Assembly (NCBI GenBank): GCA_003241785.1
Contig: QFPW01000023.1
Location: 1-51,871, forward strand
Direction: 5' to 3'
Length of the DNA: 51,871 nt
Source: Rhodovulum sulfidophilum
GTDB lineage: Bacteria; Pseudomonadota; Alphaproteobacteria; Rhodobacterales; Rhodobacteraceae
Shown here: in pieces, positions 20,177 through 29,516 of the stretch
How the letters are laid out: the number at the start of each line of letters is the position of its first letter
How positions within the stretch are numbered: the first letter of the stretch is position 1
Notes under the pieces: generated by a model
What the model was told of the DNA's origin: nothing
What the model saw: only the letters and a program-made list of their open reading frames with translations
Databases searched by the model: none
Made by a program: the position numbers and the translations under genes

Positions 20177-20267
20177 GACGATCCGACACCCCCGCGCGAC
20201 GACCATCGAGGCCCCGGGTCACCCCCGGGGCAGCGAGACCCGACCCGATGCCCCGAGCGAGACGATC

Positions 20268-21800
20268 ATGAATGCCATTCTCGAGATGCGCGGCATCACC
20301 AAGACCTTTCCCGGGGTCAAGGCGCTCGACAACGTGTCCCTCACCGTCGCGCGCGGCGAGATCCACGCGATTTGCGGCGAGAACGGCGCGGGCAAATCGA
20401 CCCTGATGAAGGTGCTCTCGGGCGTCTATCCGCACGGCTCCTACGAGGGCGATATTCTCTACGACGGCGAGGCGGTCGCCTTTCGCGGCATCGCCGACAG
20501 CGAGGCGCGGGGGATCATCATCATCCACCAGGAGCTCGCGCTCGTCCCCCGGCTCTCGATCGCCGAGAACATCTTCCTCGGCAACGAGGTGGCGAAGGGC
20601 GGCGTGATCGACTGGCCCGACTCCTACCGGCGCGCCCAGGCGCTCCTCGCCAAGGTCGGGCTCGCCGAGCCGCCGGGCCTGCCGGTCGGCAAGCTCGGGG
20701 TCGGCAAGCAGCAGCTCGTCGAGATCGCCAAGGCGCTCGCCAAGGAGGTGCGGCTCCTGATCCTCGACGAACCGACCGCGAGCCTGCAGGAGAACGACAG
20801 TCAGGCCCTGCTCGACCTCCTGCTCGAATTCCGCGCCCAGGGCATCTCCTCGATCCTGATCTCGCACAAGCTCAATGAGATCCGCCGCGTCGCCGACAGC
20901 GTCACGGTGCTGCGCGACGGCGCCGCGGTCTCGACCTTCGCCTGCGAGCGCGGCGCGATCGCGGAGGACCGCATCATCCGCGACATGGTCGGCCGCGACA
21001 TGGCGAGCCGCTATCCCGACCGCGCGGTCGAAATCGGCGAGACGCTGCTCGAGGTCGAGAACTGGAACGTCTGGCATCCCGAGCAGGTCGGCCGCCGGAT
21101 GCTCCGTGACATCTCGCTCAGCGTCCGCGCCGGCGAGGTCGTCGGCATCGCCGGGCTGATGGGCTCGGGCCGCACCGAATTCGCGATGAGCCTGTTCGGC
21201 CGCTCCTACGGACGCGACGTCACCGGCACGGCCAAGCTCCGGGGCCGCGAGATCGACACCTCGACCGTGCCCGCCTCCATCGCCGCGGGCCTCGCCTATG
21301 TGACCGAGGACCGCAAGAGCCTCGGCCTCATCCTCGAGGAATCGATCATCCGCAACACGACGCTCGCCGCGCTCGGCCGGGTGTCGCGGAACACTGTCCT
21401 CGACACGACGCTCGAGCGCCAGACGGCGGAGGACTATCGCCGCGCGCTCCGGATCCGCACGCCCTCGGTGTTCCAGAAGGTGATGAACCTCTCCGGCGGC
21501 AACCAGCAGAAAGTCGTGCTGGCGAAATGGCTCTTCACCGATCCCGAGGTGCTGATCCTCGACGAGCCGACCCGCGGCATCGACGTCGGCGCCAAGTTCG
21601 AGATCTACACCATCATCAACGAGCTCGCCGCCCAGCGCCGCGGCGTCGTCATGATCTCCTCGGAGATGCCGGAGCTGCTCGGCATGTGCGACCGGATCTA
21701 CGTGATGTGCGAGGGCGCGCTGATGGGCGAGCTCGACAAGGCCGAGGCCAGCCAGGAACGGATCATGTCGATGATCGTCCAGGGCCGCAGGGAGGATTGA
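20268..21800 (+). CDS. gguA: Sugar ABC transporter ATP-binding protein GguA
   Basis: GguA energises the ChvE-GguAB importer. The 510-residue protein carries two ABC domains in tandem, as usual for the CUT2/xylose-type group. The first has Walker A GENGAGKST and Walker B LLILDEPTAS. The second has a modified P-loop GLMGSGRTE, the signature LSGGNQQKV and LILDEPTRGID. The start ATG at 20268 is placed at MNAILEMRGITKTF; upstream frame falls in the hairpin region. Its ribosome binding site is weak, matching the idea that less of it is made than of ChvE. Confidence 0.95.
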   Translation: MNAILEMRGITKTFPGVKALDNVSLTVARGEIHAICGENGAGKSTLMKVLSGVYPHGSYEGDILYDGEAVAFRGIADSEARGIIIIHQELALVPRLSIAENIFLGNEVAKGGVIDWPDSYRRAQALLAKVGLAEPPGLPVGKLGVGKQQLVEIAKALAKEVRLLILDEPTASLQENDSQALLDLLLEFRAQGISSILISHKLNEIRRVADSVTVLRDGAAVSTFACERGAIAEDRIIRDMVGRDMASRYPDRAVEIGETLLEVENWNVWHPEQVGRRMLRDISLSVRAGEVVGIAGLMGSGRTEFAMSLFGRSYGRDVTGTAKLRGREIDTSTVPASIAAGLAYVTEDRKSLGLILEESIIRNTTLAALGRVSRNTVLDTTLERQTAEDYRRALRIRTPSVFQKVMNLSGGNQQKVVLAKWLFTDPEVLILDEPTRGIDVGAKFEIYTIINELAAQRRGVVMISSEMPELLGMCDRIYVMCEGALMGELDKAEASQERIMSMIVQGRRED

Positions 21801-21804
21801 CCCC

Positions 21805-23004
21805 GTGTCCAACGCGGAAACCAACACCGGCGCGACCCCGAGCCCGTCGCTTGGCACCCATGTGAAGACCCATCTGCGCGAATACGGCATCCTGATCGCG
21901 CTCGTGCTGATCATGGGCTTCTTCCAGGTCGTGACCGACGGCACGCTGCTGCGCCCGGTGAACCTGACGAACCTGTTCCTGCAGAACAGCTACATCATCA
22001 TCATGGCGCTCGGCATGCTGCTCGTGATCGTCGCCGGGCATATCGACCTCTCGGTCGGCTCGGTCGCGGGCTTCATCGGCGCGCTCGCTGCCGTGATGCT
22101 GGTGCAATGGAAGATCCCGGTCGTCCCGGTGATCCTCATTTGCCTTCTCTGCGGCGCGGCGATCGGCGCGGCGCAGGGCTACTGGGTCGCCTACTGGCGC
22201 ATCCCGTCCTTCATCGTGACGCTGGCGGGCATGCTGGTCTTCCGCGGCCTCACGCTCTGGCTGCTCGCCGGCCAGTCGGTCGGGCCGTTCCCGAAATCCT
22301 TCCAGGCGCTCTCGACCGGCTTCGTCCCCGACCTCTTCGGCGTCGGAAAGCCCAATGTCACCGCGCTCCTGCTCGGCGTGCTCGCGGCCGGCGCGATCGT
22401 CTGGCTCGCGGCGCGGGCCCGGGCGCGGCACCTGCGGTTCGGGATCGAGGGCGAGCCCTTCGTGGTCTTCGCGGTCAAGAACGCGCTGGTGGCGCTCGCG
22501 ATAACCTATATCGCCTGGCTGCTCGCCACCTACCGCGGCCTGCCGAACGTGCTCATCACCATGTCGGTGCTGATCGTCGCCTATACCTTCCTGACCAATT
22601 CGACCACGATCGGCCGGCGGATCTACGCGATCGGCGGCAACGAGAAGGCGGCGAAGCTCTCGGGCATCAACACCGAGCGGCTCACCTTCCTCACCTTCTG
22701 CAACATGGGCTTTCTCGCGGCGCTCGCCGGGCTTATCTTCGCGGCGCGGCTCAACACCGCGACGCCGAAGGCCGGCGTCTCCTTCGAGCTCGACGTGATC
22801 GCGGCCGTCTTCATCGGCGGCGCCTCGATGTCCGGCGGCTCGGGAAAGATCGTCGGCGCGGTGGTCGGCGCCTTCATCATGGGCGTCATGAACAACGGCA
22901 TGTCGATCCTCGGTATCGGCATCGACTATCAGCAGGTGATCAAGGGCCTCGTGCTGCTCGCGGCCGTGATCTTCGACGTCTACAACCGGAGCAAGCAGGC
23001 ATGA
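21805..23004 (+). CDS. gguB: Sugar ABC transporter permease GguB
   Basis: The 399-residue integral membrane protein forms the channel of the ChvE system. It has about ten hydrophobic segments, with the family motif AGHIDLSVGSVAGF and, near the end, DVIAAVFIGGASMSGGSGKIVG. The start codon is GTG at 21805, four bases after the gguA stop, preceded by GGGAGGA. Its stop overlaps the gguC start (ATGA), so the pair is translationally coupled. Length and motifs agree with MmsB/GguB permeases. Confidence 0.95.
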   Translation: MSNAETNTGATPSPSLGTHVKTHLREYGILIALVLIMGFFQVVTDGTLLRPVNLTNLFLQNSYIIIMALGMLLVIVAGHIDLSVGSVAGFIGALAAVMLVQWKIPVVPVILICLLCGAAIGAAQGYWVAYWRIPSFIVTLAGMLVFRGLTLWLLAGQSVGPFPKSFQALSTGFVPDLFGVGKPNVTALLLGVLAAGAIVWLAARARARHLRFGIEGEPFVVFAVKNALVALAITYIAWLLATYRGLPNVLITMSVLIVAYTFLTNSTTIGRRIYAIGGNEKAAKLSGINTERLTFLTFCNMGFLAALAGLIFAARLNTATPKAGVSFELDVIAAVFIGGASMSGGSGKIVGAVVGAFIMGVMNNGMSILGIGIDYQQVIKGLVLLAAVIFDVYNRSKQA

Positions 23005-23975
23005 CGCTGCACCTCAGCCAGCTGAAATCGGGCGGCGTCGTCGCCCGCGAGGGAGAGGCGGCGCGGCTCGTGCCCGGCATCGCCTCGATCTACGACCTCG
23101 CCATGGCGGCGATCGCCGGGAACCGGCCGCTCAGCGCGGCGCTGCCCCAGGGCGGCGCCGCGGTCGACCTCCTGGCACTCCTCGATCGCGGCGTGCTCGA
23201 CGTGCCGCTGCGCCACCCCGAGCCCGCGCGGATGTTCCTGACCGGCACCGGCCTCACCCATACCGGCTCGGCCTCGGCGCGGGACGCGATGCACGCCGCC
23301 GAGGAGGGCCTCTCGGACAGCATGAAAATGTTCCGCATGGGGATCGAGGGCGGCAAGCCGGTTCCAGGCCGCGTCGGCGTCCAGCCGGAATGGTTCTACA
23401 AGGGCACCGGCACCCAGGCGGTGGCGCCCGGCGATCCCCTGACCTCCCCCGCCTTCGCGCTCGACGGCGGCGAGGAGCCGGAGATCGCGGGCTTCTACCT
23501 CATCGACGCCGAGGGCCGGCCGCGGCGCGTCGGCTTCTCGCTCTCGAACGAGTTTTCCGACCATGTGACCGAGCGGATCAACTATCTCTTCCTCGCCCAT
23601 TCGAAGCTCCGCCCCGCCTCCTTCGGGCCGGAGCTTCTGGTCGGCGATTTGCCCCGCGACATCCGGGGCACCTCGCGGGTGATCCGCGACGGCGTCGCGA
23701 TCTTCGAGAAGCCCTTCCTCTCGGGCGAGGCGAACATGAGCCACACGATCGCCAATCTCGAGCATCACCACTTCAAGTACGATCTGTTCCGCCAGCCGGG
23801 CGACCTGCATGTGCACATGTTCGGCACCGCCACGCTCTCCTTCGCCGAGGGCGTCCGGACCGAGCCGGGCGATGTGTTCGAGATCGCCGCCCCCGAGTTC
23901 GGCCTGCCGCTCCGCAACCCGCTCGCCCTCGCCCTGGAAGACGCCGGCGCGGTTGTCAGCGTCGACGCCTTGTGA
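23001..23975 (+). CDS. gguC: GguC / AraD1 family protein
   Basis: The 324-residue protein matches GguC, a partner of chvE-gguAB in Agrobacterium and relatives. It resembles the fumarylacetoacetate hydrolase fold: GTGLTHTGSA, EPEIAGFYLI and HVHMFGTATLSFAEGV look like the metal-binding shell. Database names use AraD1, suggesting a role on 2-keto-3-deoxy sugar acids such as L-KDA, but the reaction is not well established. Here it sits between the importer and the dehydratase-kinase-aldolase genes, consistent with work on a keto-deoxy intermediate. It overlaps gguB by four bases. Confidence 0.9.
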   Translation: MTLHLSQLKSGGVVAREGEAARLVPGIASIYDLAMAAIAGNRPLSAALPQGGAAVDLLALLDRGVLDVPLRHPEPARMFLTGTGLTHTGSASARDAMHAAEEGLSDSMKMFRMGIEGGKPVPGRVGVQPEWFYKGTGTQAVAPGDPLTSPAFALDGGEEPEIAGFYLIDAEGRPRRVGFSLSNEFSDHVTERINYLFLAHSKLRPASFGPELLVGDLPRDIRGTSRVIRDGVAIFEKPFLSGEANMSHTIANLEHHHFKYDLFRQPGDLHVHMFGTATLSFAEGVRTEPGDVFEIAAPEFGLPLRNPLALALEDAGAVVSVDAL

Positions 23976-24039
23976 ACACCTCGGGGAGCGCCATCCCCCG
24001 CCCGGGCGCGCGACCCGGACTGACCACGGAGAGCCTCAG

Positions 24040-25785
24040 ATGACCGCCTTCACCCCGAAACCCTGGCCCCGCCGGCTCCGCTCGCAGGAGTGGTTCGGCG
24101 GCACGGGCCGCGACCAGATCTATCACCGGGGATGGATGCGCAATCAGGGCTTCCCGGCCGACCTGTTCGACGGCCGCCCGGTGATCGGCATCCTCAACAC
24201 CTGGTCCGAGCTCACCCCCTGCAACGCGCATCTGCGCGACCTCGCGGAGCGGGTGAAATGGGGCATCTACGAGGCCGGCGGCTTCCCGGTCGAGGTGCCG
24301 GTCTTCTCGGCTTCGGAAAGCGCCTTCCGTCCCACCGCGATGATGTTCCGCAACCTCGCCGCGATGGCGGTGGAGGAGGCGATCCGCGGCCAGCCGATGG
24401 ACGGCTGCGTGCTGATGGTCGGCTGCGACAAGACCACGCCCTCGCTCCTGATGGCCGCCGCCTCCTGCGACCTGCCGTCGATCGTCGTCACCGGCGGGCC
24501 GATGCTGAACGGCTATTTCCGGGGCGAGCGCGTCGGGTCGGGCACGCATCTCTGGAAATTCTCCGAAGCCGTGAAGGCGGGCGAGATGTCGGCCTCGGAG
24601 TTCTCCGAGGCCGAGGCCTCGATGAGCCGCTCCCCCGGCTCGTGCAACACGATGGGCACCGCCTCCACCATGGCGTCGATGGCCGAGGCGCTCGGCATGG
24701 CGCTCTCGGGCAACGCCGCGATCCCGGCGGTCGACTCGCGCCGGCGGGCGATGGCGCAGATGACCGGGCGGCGCATCGTGCAGATGGTGAAGGACGACCT
24801 GAAGCCCTCCGACGTGATGACCAGGCACGCCTTCGAGAACGCGATCCGCGTCAATGGCGCGATCGGCGGCTCGACCAACGCGGTCATCCACCTGCTCGGC
24901 ATCGCGGGGCGGGTCGGCGTCGACCTGACGCTCGACGACTGGGACCGCTGCGGCCGCGACGTGCCGACGATCGTGAACCTGATGCCCTCGGGCAAGTACC
25001 TGATGGAGGAGTTCTTCTACGCCGGCGGGCTGCCCGTGGTGATCAAGCGGCTCGGCGAGGCGGGGCTTTTGCACAAGGACGCGCTCACCGTCTCGGGCGA
25101 GACGATGTGGGACCAGGTGAAGGACGTCCGGAACCACAATTCGGACGTGATCCTGCCCGCCGACCGGCCGCTGACCGATCATGGCGGCATCGCCGTGCTG
25201 CGCGGCAATCTCGCGCCCAAGGGCGCGGTGCTGAAACCCTCCGCCGCCTCGCCGCATCTCCTGAAACACCGGGGCCGCGCGGTGGTGTTCGAGGACATCG
25301 ACGACTACAAGGCCAAGATCGACGACGAGGCGCTCGACATCGACGAGACCTGCGTGATGGTGCTGAAGAACTGCGGGCCCAAAGGCTATCCCGGCATGGC
25401 CGAGGTCGGCAACATGGGCCTGCCACCCAAGGTGCTGCGCAAAGGCATCACCGACATGGTGCGCATCTCGGACGCGCGTATGTCGGGCACGGCCTATGGC
25501 ACCGTGGTGCTGCACACCTCGCCCGAGGCGGCGGTCGGCGGCCCGCTCGCGGTGGTGCGCGACGGCGACATGATCGAGATCGACGTCGAGGCGCGGCGGA
25601 TCCATCTCGACATCCCCGAAGCCGAACTCGCGGCGCGGCTCGCCGCCTGGGTGCCGAACGTGCCGGTGCCGAATGGCGGCTACGCGCAGATCTTCCACAC
25701 CCATGTGCAGGGCGCGGATACCGGCGCCGATTTCGACTTCCTCAGGGGCTGCCGCGGCGCCCCGGTCGGCAAGGACAGCCACTGA
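24040..25785 (+). CDS. IlvD/Edd family sugar acid dehydratase (arabinonate/galactonate type)
   Basis: The 581-residue iron-sulfur dehydratase should convert L-arabinonate, D-fuconate or D-galactonate to the 2-keto-3-deoxy acid. Cluster cysteines lie in TPCNAHL, VGCDKTTPS and SPGSCNTMGTAST, and DARMSGT marks the conserved C-terminal site. Its length and the RSQEWFGG start match the L-arabinonate dehydratase branch rather than IlvD itself. ATG 24040 follows CGGAGAG. It starts 64 bases after gguC, and its stop overlaps the dgoK start. The presence of DgoK and DgoA next to it argues that galactonate is a main substrate here. Confidence 0.9.
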   Translation: MTAFTPKPWPRRLRSQEWFGGTGRDQIYHRGWMRNQGFPADLFDGRPVIGILNTWSELTPCNAHLRDLAERVKWGIYEAGGFPVEVPVFSASESAFRPTAMMFRNLAAMAVEEAIRGQPMDGCVLMVGCDKTTPSLLMAAASCDLPSIVVTGGPMLNGYFRGERVGSGTHLWKFSEAVKAGEMSASEFSEAEASMSRSPGSCNTMGTASTMASMAEALGMALSGNAAIPAVDSRRRAMAQMTGRRIVQMVKDDLKPSDVMTRHAFENAIRVNGAIGGSTNAVIHLLGIAGRVGVDLTLDDWDRCGRDVPTIVNLMPSGKYLMEEFFYAGGLPVVIKRLGEAGLLHKDALTVSGETMWDQVKDVRNHNSDVILPADRPLTDHGGIAVLRGNLAPKGAVLKPSAASPHLLKHRGRAVVFEDIDDYKAKIDDEALDIDETCVMVLKNCGPKGYPGMAEVGNMGLPPKVLRKGITDMVRISDARMSGTAYGTVVLHTSPEAAVGGPLAVVRDGDMIEIDVEARRIHLDIPEAELAARLAAWVPNVPVPNGGYAQIFHTHVQGADTGADFDFLRGCRGAPVGKDSH

Positions 25786-26738
25786 TGGGCGAACCGGCGA
25801 TGGAGCCCGCGGCGGTCGACTGGATCGCGGTCGACTGGGGCACCAGCAACCTGCGCGCCTGGGGCATGACCGACACGGGCGAGGTGCTCGCCGCGCGCGA
25901 CTCGGACCGCGGGATGGGCCAGCTCGGGCGCGCGGATTATCCCGGCGTGCTCGCGGAGATCACCCGCGGCTGGACGCCGCGCCGGCCCGGGCCGCTGCCG
26001 GTGCTGATCTGCGGCATGGCCGGCGCGCGGCAGGGCTGGCGCGAGGCACCCTATCTCGCGGTGCCGACCCCGCCGCTCGGCCCCGGCGCGGTGACGCCGC
26101 CCGATGCTCCCGAGGGGCTCGCGGTGCGGATTCTGCCGGGCCTCTCGCAAGCAGCCCCGCGCCCGGACGTGATGCGCGGCGAGGAGACCCAGATCGCGGG
26201 CGCGCTCGCCTGCGCGCCGGGGTTCGAGGGCACGATCTGCCTGCCCGGCACGCATTGCAAATGGGCCTCCGTCGCGGGCGGCGCGGTGACCGGGTTCCAG
26301 AGCTTCCTCACGGGCGAGCTCTTCGATCTTCTCGGCGCGCGCTCGGTGCTGCGCCACGGCCTCGCCGGGGCCGGCGCCGACGCCGAAGCCTTCGAGACCG
26401 CCTTCGCCGCCGCCGTCACCGAGAGCCTTGCGAGCCCGGCCTGCCTGTCGGCCGAGCTCTTCGGCATCCGCGCCGGCGGCCTGCTCGGCCCGGTCGCGCC
26501 CGACGCCGGCGCCGGGCGGCTGTCGGGCCTCCTGATCGGCGCCGAGCTCGCCGCCTGCCGCCCGGCCTGGACCGGTCGGGCGCTGATCCTCGTCGGCGCC
26601 GACCGGCTCACCGAACACTATGCGACCGCGCTCGCCATCGCCGGCGCCGCGCCGCCGCGCCGGATCCACGCCACCGAAGCGACGCTCGCCGGATTGCGCG
26701 CGGCGCGCGCGCTCATGAAGGAGGCGGCCACGTCATGA
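25785..26738 (+). CDS. dgoK: 2-dehydro-3-deoxygalactonokinase
   Basis: DgoK phosphorylates 2-keto-3-deoxy-D-galactonate at C6. The 317-residue protein starts with the phosphate-binding segment IAVDWGTSNLRAW. ICGMAGARQGW, MRGEETQIAG and LPGTHCKWA follow, all typical of this family. ATG 25785 shares one base with the dehydratase stop (TGATG), and its own stop overlaps the dgoA start by four bases, so the three enzymes are tightly coupled. It is the third enzyme of the De Ley-Doudoroff route. Confidence 0.93.
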   Translation: MGEPAMEPAAVDWIAVDWGTSNLRAWGMTDTGEVLAARDSDRGMGQLGRADYPGVLAEITRGWTPRRPGPLPVLICGMAGARQGWREAPYLAVPTPPLGPGAVTPPDAPEGLAVRILPGLSQAAPRPDVMRGEETQIAGALACAPGFEGTICLPGTHCKWASVAGGAVTGFQSFLTGELFDLLGARSVLRHGLAGAGADAEAFETAFAAAVTESLASPACLSAELFGIRAGGLLGPVAPDAGAGRLSGLLIGAELAACRPAWTGRALILVGADRLTEHYATALAIAGAAPPRRIHATEATLAGLRAARALMKEAATS

Positions 26739-27349
26739 CCCGCGACCTCGTCGCCATCCTGCGCGGCGTCGCGCCCGCCGAAGCCCCCGCCCATGCCGAG
26801 GCGCTGATCGCGGCCGGGATCACGCTGATCGAAGTGCCGCTCAACTCGCCCGATCCCTACGACAGCGTCGCGGCGCTGGTCGCGCGCTTCGGAGAGGTCG
26901 CGACCATCGGCGCGGGGACGGTGCTCGACACCGGGGCCGTCGCCCGCCTCGCCGGGATCGGCGCGCGGATGGTGGTCTCGCCGAACTGCGACCCCGCGGT
27001 GATCGCCGCCACCCGCGCCGCCGGCATGGCCTCCTATCCCGGCGTGCTGACGCCGACCGAATGCTTCGCGGCGCTCGCGGCCGGGGCGACGGCGCTGAAG
27101 ATCTTCCCCTCCTTCCTGCTCGGCACGGCGGGGCTCAAGGCGATCCGCGCGGTCCTGCCGCCGGAAACCCGCGTCTACGCGGTCGGCGGCGCCGACGCCT
27201 CGAACTTCGGCGACTGGTTCGCCGCCGGCGCCGACGGGTTCGGCATCGGCACCGCGCTCTACCGCCCGGGCCAGAGCCCGGAGGAAACCGGCGCCGCCGC
27301 CCGGCGCGTGGTCACGGCCTATGACGGCGCGCGGGAGGCACGGCGATGA
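26735..27349 (+). CDS. dgoA: 2-dehydro-3-deoxy-6-phosphogalactonate aldolase
   Basis: DgoA splits KDPGal into pyruvate and glyceraldehyde 3-phosphate. The 204-residue class I aldolase has LVAILRG at the start, the glutamate of TLIEVPLNSP, GAGTVLD, and the Schiff-base lysine in ATALKIFPS. It ends with GGADASNFGDWFAAGADGFGIG. The ATGA overlaps on both sides tie it to dgoK and to the lactonase gene. The related KDPG aldolase Eda is similar, but the neighbour dgoK decides the call. Confidence 0.93.
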   Translation: MTRDLVAILRGVAPAEAPAHAEALIAAGITLIEVPLNSPDPYDSVAALVARFGEVATIGAGTVLDTGAVARLAGIGARMVVSPNCDPAVIAATRAAGMASYPGVLTPTECFAALAAGATALKIFPSFLLGTAGLKAIRAVLPPETRVYAVGGADASNFGDWFAAGADGFGIGTALYRPGQSPEETGAAARRVVTAYDGAREARR

Positions 27350-28230
27350 ACGAGCAGGCGATCCGGACCGGCGATGTCTTCGACGCGCGGATCTGCGAGC
27401 TCGGCGAAGGGCCGCTCTGGCACCCTGGGCGCGCCCAGCCGTTCTGGTTCGACATCCTCGGCCGCCGCCTGCTCACCCGCCGCGATGGCGCGGAACAGGC
27501 CTGGGAACTGGACGAGATCCACTCCGCCGCCGGCTGGATCGACCACGACCGGCTGCTGCTCGCCTCCGAGACCGGGCTCTGGGATTTCAATCTCGCGACC
27601 GGCGCGCGGTCGCCCGTCGTGGCGCTTGAGGCCGAGGACGCGGGCACCCGCTCGAACGACGGCCGCGCCGATCCCTGGGGCGGCTTCTGGATCGGCACGA
27701 TGAGCAAGGCCGCCGAGCGCGGCCGGGGCGCGATCTGGCGCTACCACGGGGGCGAGTTGCGCCGGCTCGTCGAGGGGATCACGATCCCGAACGCGATCTG
27801 CTTCGACCGCGCCCGGTCGCGCGCCTATTTCGCCGACACGCCGGCGCATCTCGTGTGGAAGCAGCCGCTCGACCCCGCGACGGGCTGGCCGGCCGGCCCC
27901 CGCGCGGTCTTCCTCGACCTCGAGGCCGAGGGGCTCTACCCCGACGGCGCGGTGATCGACGGCGCCGGCCGGTTCTGGAACGCGCAATGGGGTTCGGGGC
28001 GGGTCGCCTGCTACGATCCGGACGGGCATCCGCTCTTCGCCGAGGCCTTCCCCGCCAGCCGCCTCACCTGCCCCGCGTTCTGCGGGCCGGAGCTGAGCCA
28101 GCTCGTCGTCACCTCCGCCTGGGAGGGCATGACCGAGGCCGCGCGCGCGGCCGAGCCGCTGGCGGGCGCCACCTTCGCCCGGCGGGTCCGCGCGGTCGGC
28201 CTGCCGGAGCCGCGTGTCATCCTCGGATGA
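27346..28230 (+). CDS. SMP-30/gluconolactonase family sugar lactonase
   Basis: The 294-residue six-bladed beta-propeller should hydrolyse the sugar lactone made by the 1-dehydrogenase, giving galactonate or arabinonate. Metal-binding residues are visible as the glutamate of LGEGPLWHP, the asparagine in RSNDGRADPWGGFWIGTM, TIPNAICF and YPDGAVIDGAGRFWNAQWG. It overlaps dgoA by four bases and closes the rightward operon. Enzymes of this type are annotated as L-arabinolactonase or galactonolactonase; sequence alone does not separate them. Confidence 0.9.
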   Translation: MNEQAIRTGDVFDARICELGEGPLWHPGRAQPFWFDILGRRLLTRRDGAEQAWELDEIHSAAGWIDHDRLLLASETGLWDFNLATGARSPVVALEAEDAGTRSNDGRADPWGGFWIGTMSKAAERGRGAIWRYHGGELRRLVEGITIPNAICFDRARSRAYFADTPAHLVWKQPLDPATGWPAGPRAVFLDLEAEGLYPDGAVIDGAGRFWNAQWGSGRVACYDPDGHPLFAEAFPASRLTCPAFCGPELSQLVVTSAWEGMTEAARAAEPLAGATFARRVRAVGLPEPRVILG

Positions 28231-28235
28231 CGCCT

Positions 28236-28252
28236 GGCCCCGGCGCGGGGCC
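28236..28252. terminator. Hairpin between lactonase and sugar dehydrogenase
   Basis: A 7-bp GC stem (GGCCCCG with CGGGGCC) closes a three-base loop in the short gap between convergent stops. It could end both transcripts. No T-tract is present. Confidence 0.45.
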
Positions 28253-28253
28253 G

Positions 28254-29195
28254 TCACGCCGGCGCGGCAATCTCCCACTCGAAGGCCTCGACGACATGGC
28301 GCCGTCCGATCAGGAAGGCGTCGGCGACGAGCATGAGCGGCGCCGGGTCGGCCTCCGACGCGCCCGCGGCCACCAGGTCGGCGAAACGCGCGTAGAGCCG
28401 GCGGTATTCCTCGTCCGGTTCCGCCAGCCGCGCCACGCCGTCGATCCGGAGCTCGGCGCCGCCCTTCGAGAGCGCCAGCGTCCCGTCCTCGGTCTCGACC
28501 TCGATATCCCAGCTCTGCGGCCCGGTCTGGCGCCAGTCGAGCTCCAGCGCGACCGGCGCGCCGGACGGGGTGGCGAAGCCCACCTCGGCCGCGATCGGGG
28601 TGGCGCGGTTCGCCGGGAAATGGAGATCGCTCGCCGTGGCGATCAGCGGCTCGGGCAGGATCGCCGTCGCGATCGAGAGCGCGTTGATCCCGGGATCGAA
28701 GACCCCGAGCCCGCCCGGCTCCCAGATCCAGTCCTGGCCGGGGTGCCAGTGGCGCACGTCCTCCTTCCAGGTGATGCGCGCCGCCTTGACGCTGCGGTCG
28801 GCGAGCCAAGCGCGCGCCGGGGCGACCGCCGCCGCCTCGCGCGAATGCCAGGTGGCGAAGAGCGTCACGCCCGCGGCCCCGGCCCTTCGGCGCAGTGCCT
28901 CGACCTCGCCGAGCGTGGCACCCGGCGGCTTCTCGAGCATCAGGTGCCGCCCGGCGTCGAGCACGGTCATCGCCTGCGCGAACCGCCCCTCGGGCGGGGT
29001 GCAGAGCGTCACCGCGCCGATCCCCTCCTCGGCGGCGAGCAGCGTCGCGATGTCCGGATAGCAGGGCAGTCCGGCGAGCCGGGCGTTGCGGCTCGCGATC
29101 GCCGCGAGGCGCAGGCCGGGGGTCGCGGCGATCGCCGGCAGATGCTGGTCCCGGGCGATCTTGCCGAGGCCCACGAGTGCTAGGTTCAGTGTCAT
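28254..29195 (-). CDS. Gfo/Idh/MocA sugar 1-dehydrogenase (galactose/arabinose)
   Basis: The 313-residue NAD(P)-dependent oxidoreductase has an N-terminal Rossmann motif ALVGLGKIARDQHLPAI and the catalytic-lysine segment LMLEKPPGATL. The substrate domain follows, with DWIWEPGGLGVFDPGINALS. It matches D-galactose 1-dehydrogenases, which also take L-arabinose. It would feed the lactonase next door. It is transcribed toward the lactonase, opposite to the ytf operon, and shares the 321-base divergent gap upstream. Confidence 0.88.
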   Translation of the reverse strand: MTLNLALVGLGKIARDQHLPAIAATPGLRLAAIASRNARLAGLPCYPDIATLLAAEEGIGAVTLCTPPEGRFAQAMTVLDAGRHLMLEKPPGATLGEVEALRRRAGAAGVTLFATWHSREAAAVAPARAWLADRSVKAARITWKEDVRHWHPGQDWIWEPGGLGVFDPGINALSIATAILPEPLIATASDLHFPANRATPIAAEVGFATPSGAPVALELDWRQTGPQSWDIEVETEDGTLALSKGGAELRIDGVARLAEPDEEYRRLYARFADLVAAGASEADPAPLMLVADAFLIGRRHVVEAFEWEIAAPA

Positions 29196-29516
29196 CTCAT
29201 CCTCGATCCGCCACGCCCGGAACGCTCCGCCGGGTCCGCCGCCCGCCGCGATTCGGCGCCGCGCCCAAAATGCATAAAAGTCATACTATATCGCCGACGC
29301 CCTCACTGGGCGCGGATGAGAAGGGCCTGGTCCGCCGGGGCGCGAGAGTCCAGAATTTCACTGAAAATACGCGATTTTATCAAGACGCCTTCCCTTCCCG
29401 CGCGACCACCCGCGATGCTCCGGATGGTGATCGATGTTTCCGTTGACCGGCAATTTATACTACAATATCTAGAGATCCAGAGGCATCACAAGACCTCACC
29501 CAACACGGAGGATACC
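29196..29516. promoter_or_regulatory. Divergent regulatory region, sugar dehydrogenase / ytfQ
   Basis: This 321-base gap is clearly lower in GC than its flanks. It contains two similar AT-rich patches, CATACTATAT near 29283 and TATACTACAATAT near 29456, either of which could be part of an operator for the FadR-type regulator at 34129 or the LysR protein. A good sigma-70 promoter for ytfQ lies at its right end. No gene is seen. Confidence 0.5.
29443..29471 (+). promoter_or_regulatory. Sigma-70 type promoter for ytfQ
   Basis: TTGACC (29443-29448) and TATCTA (29466-29471) are separated by 17 bases, close to consensus. The predicted leader to the ytfQ ATG is about 40 bases. Confidence 0.5.
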
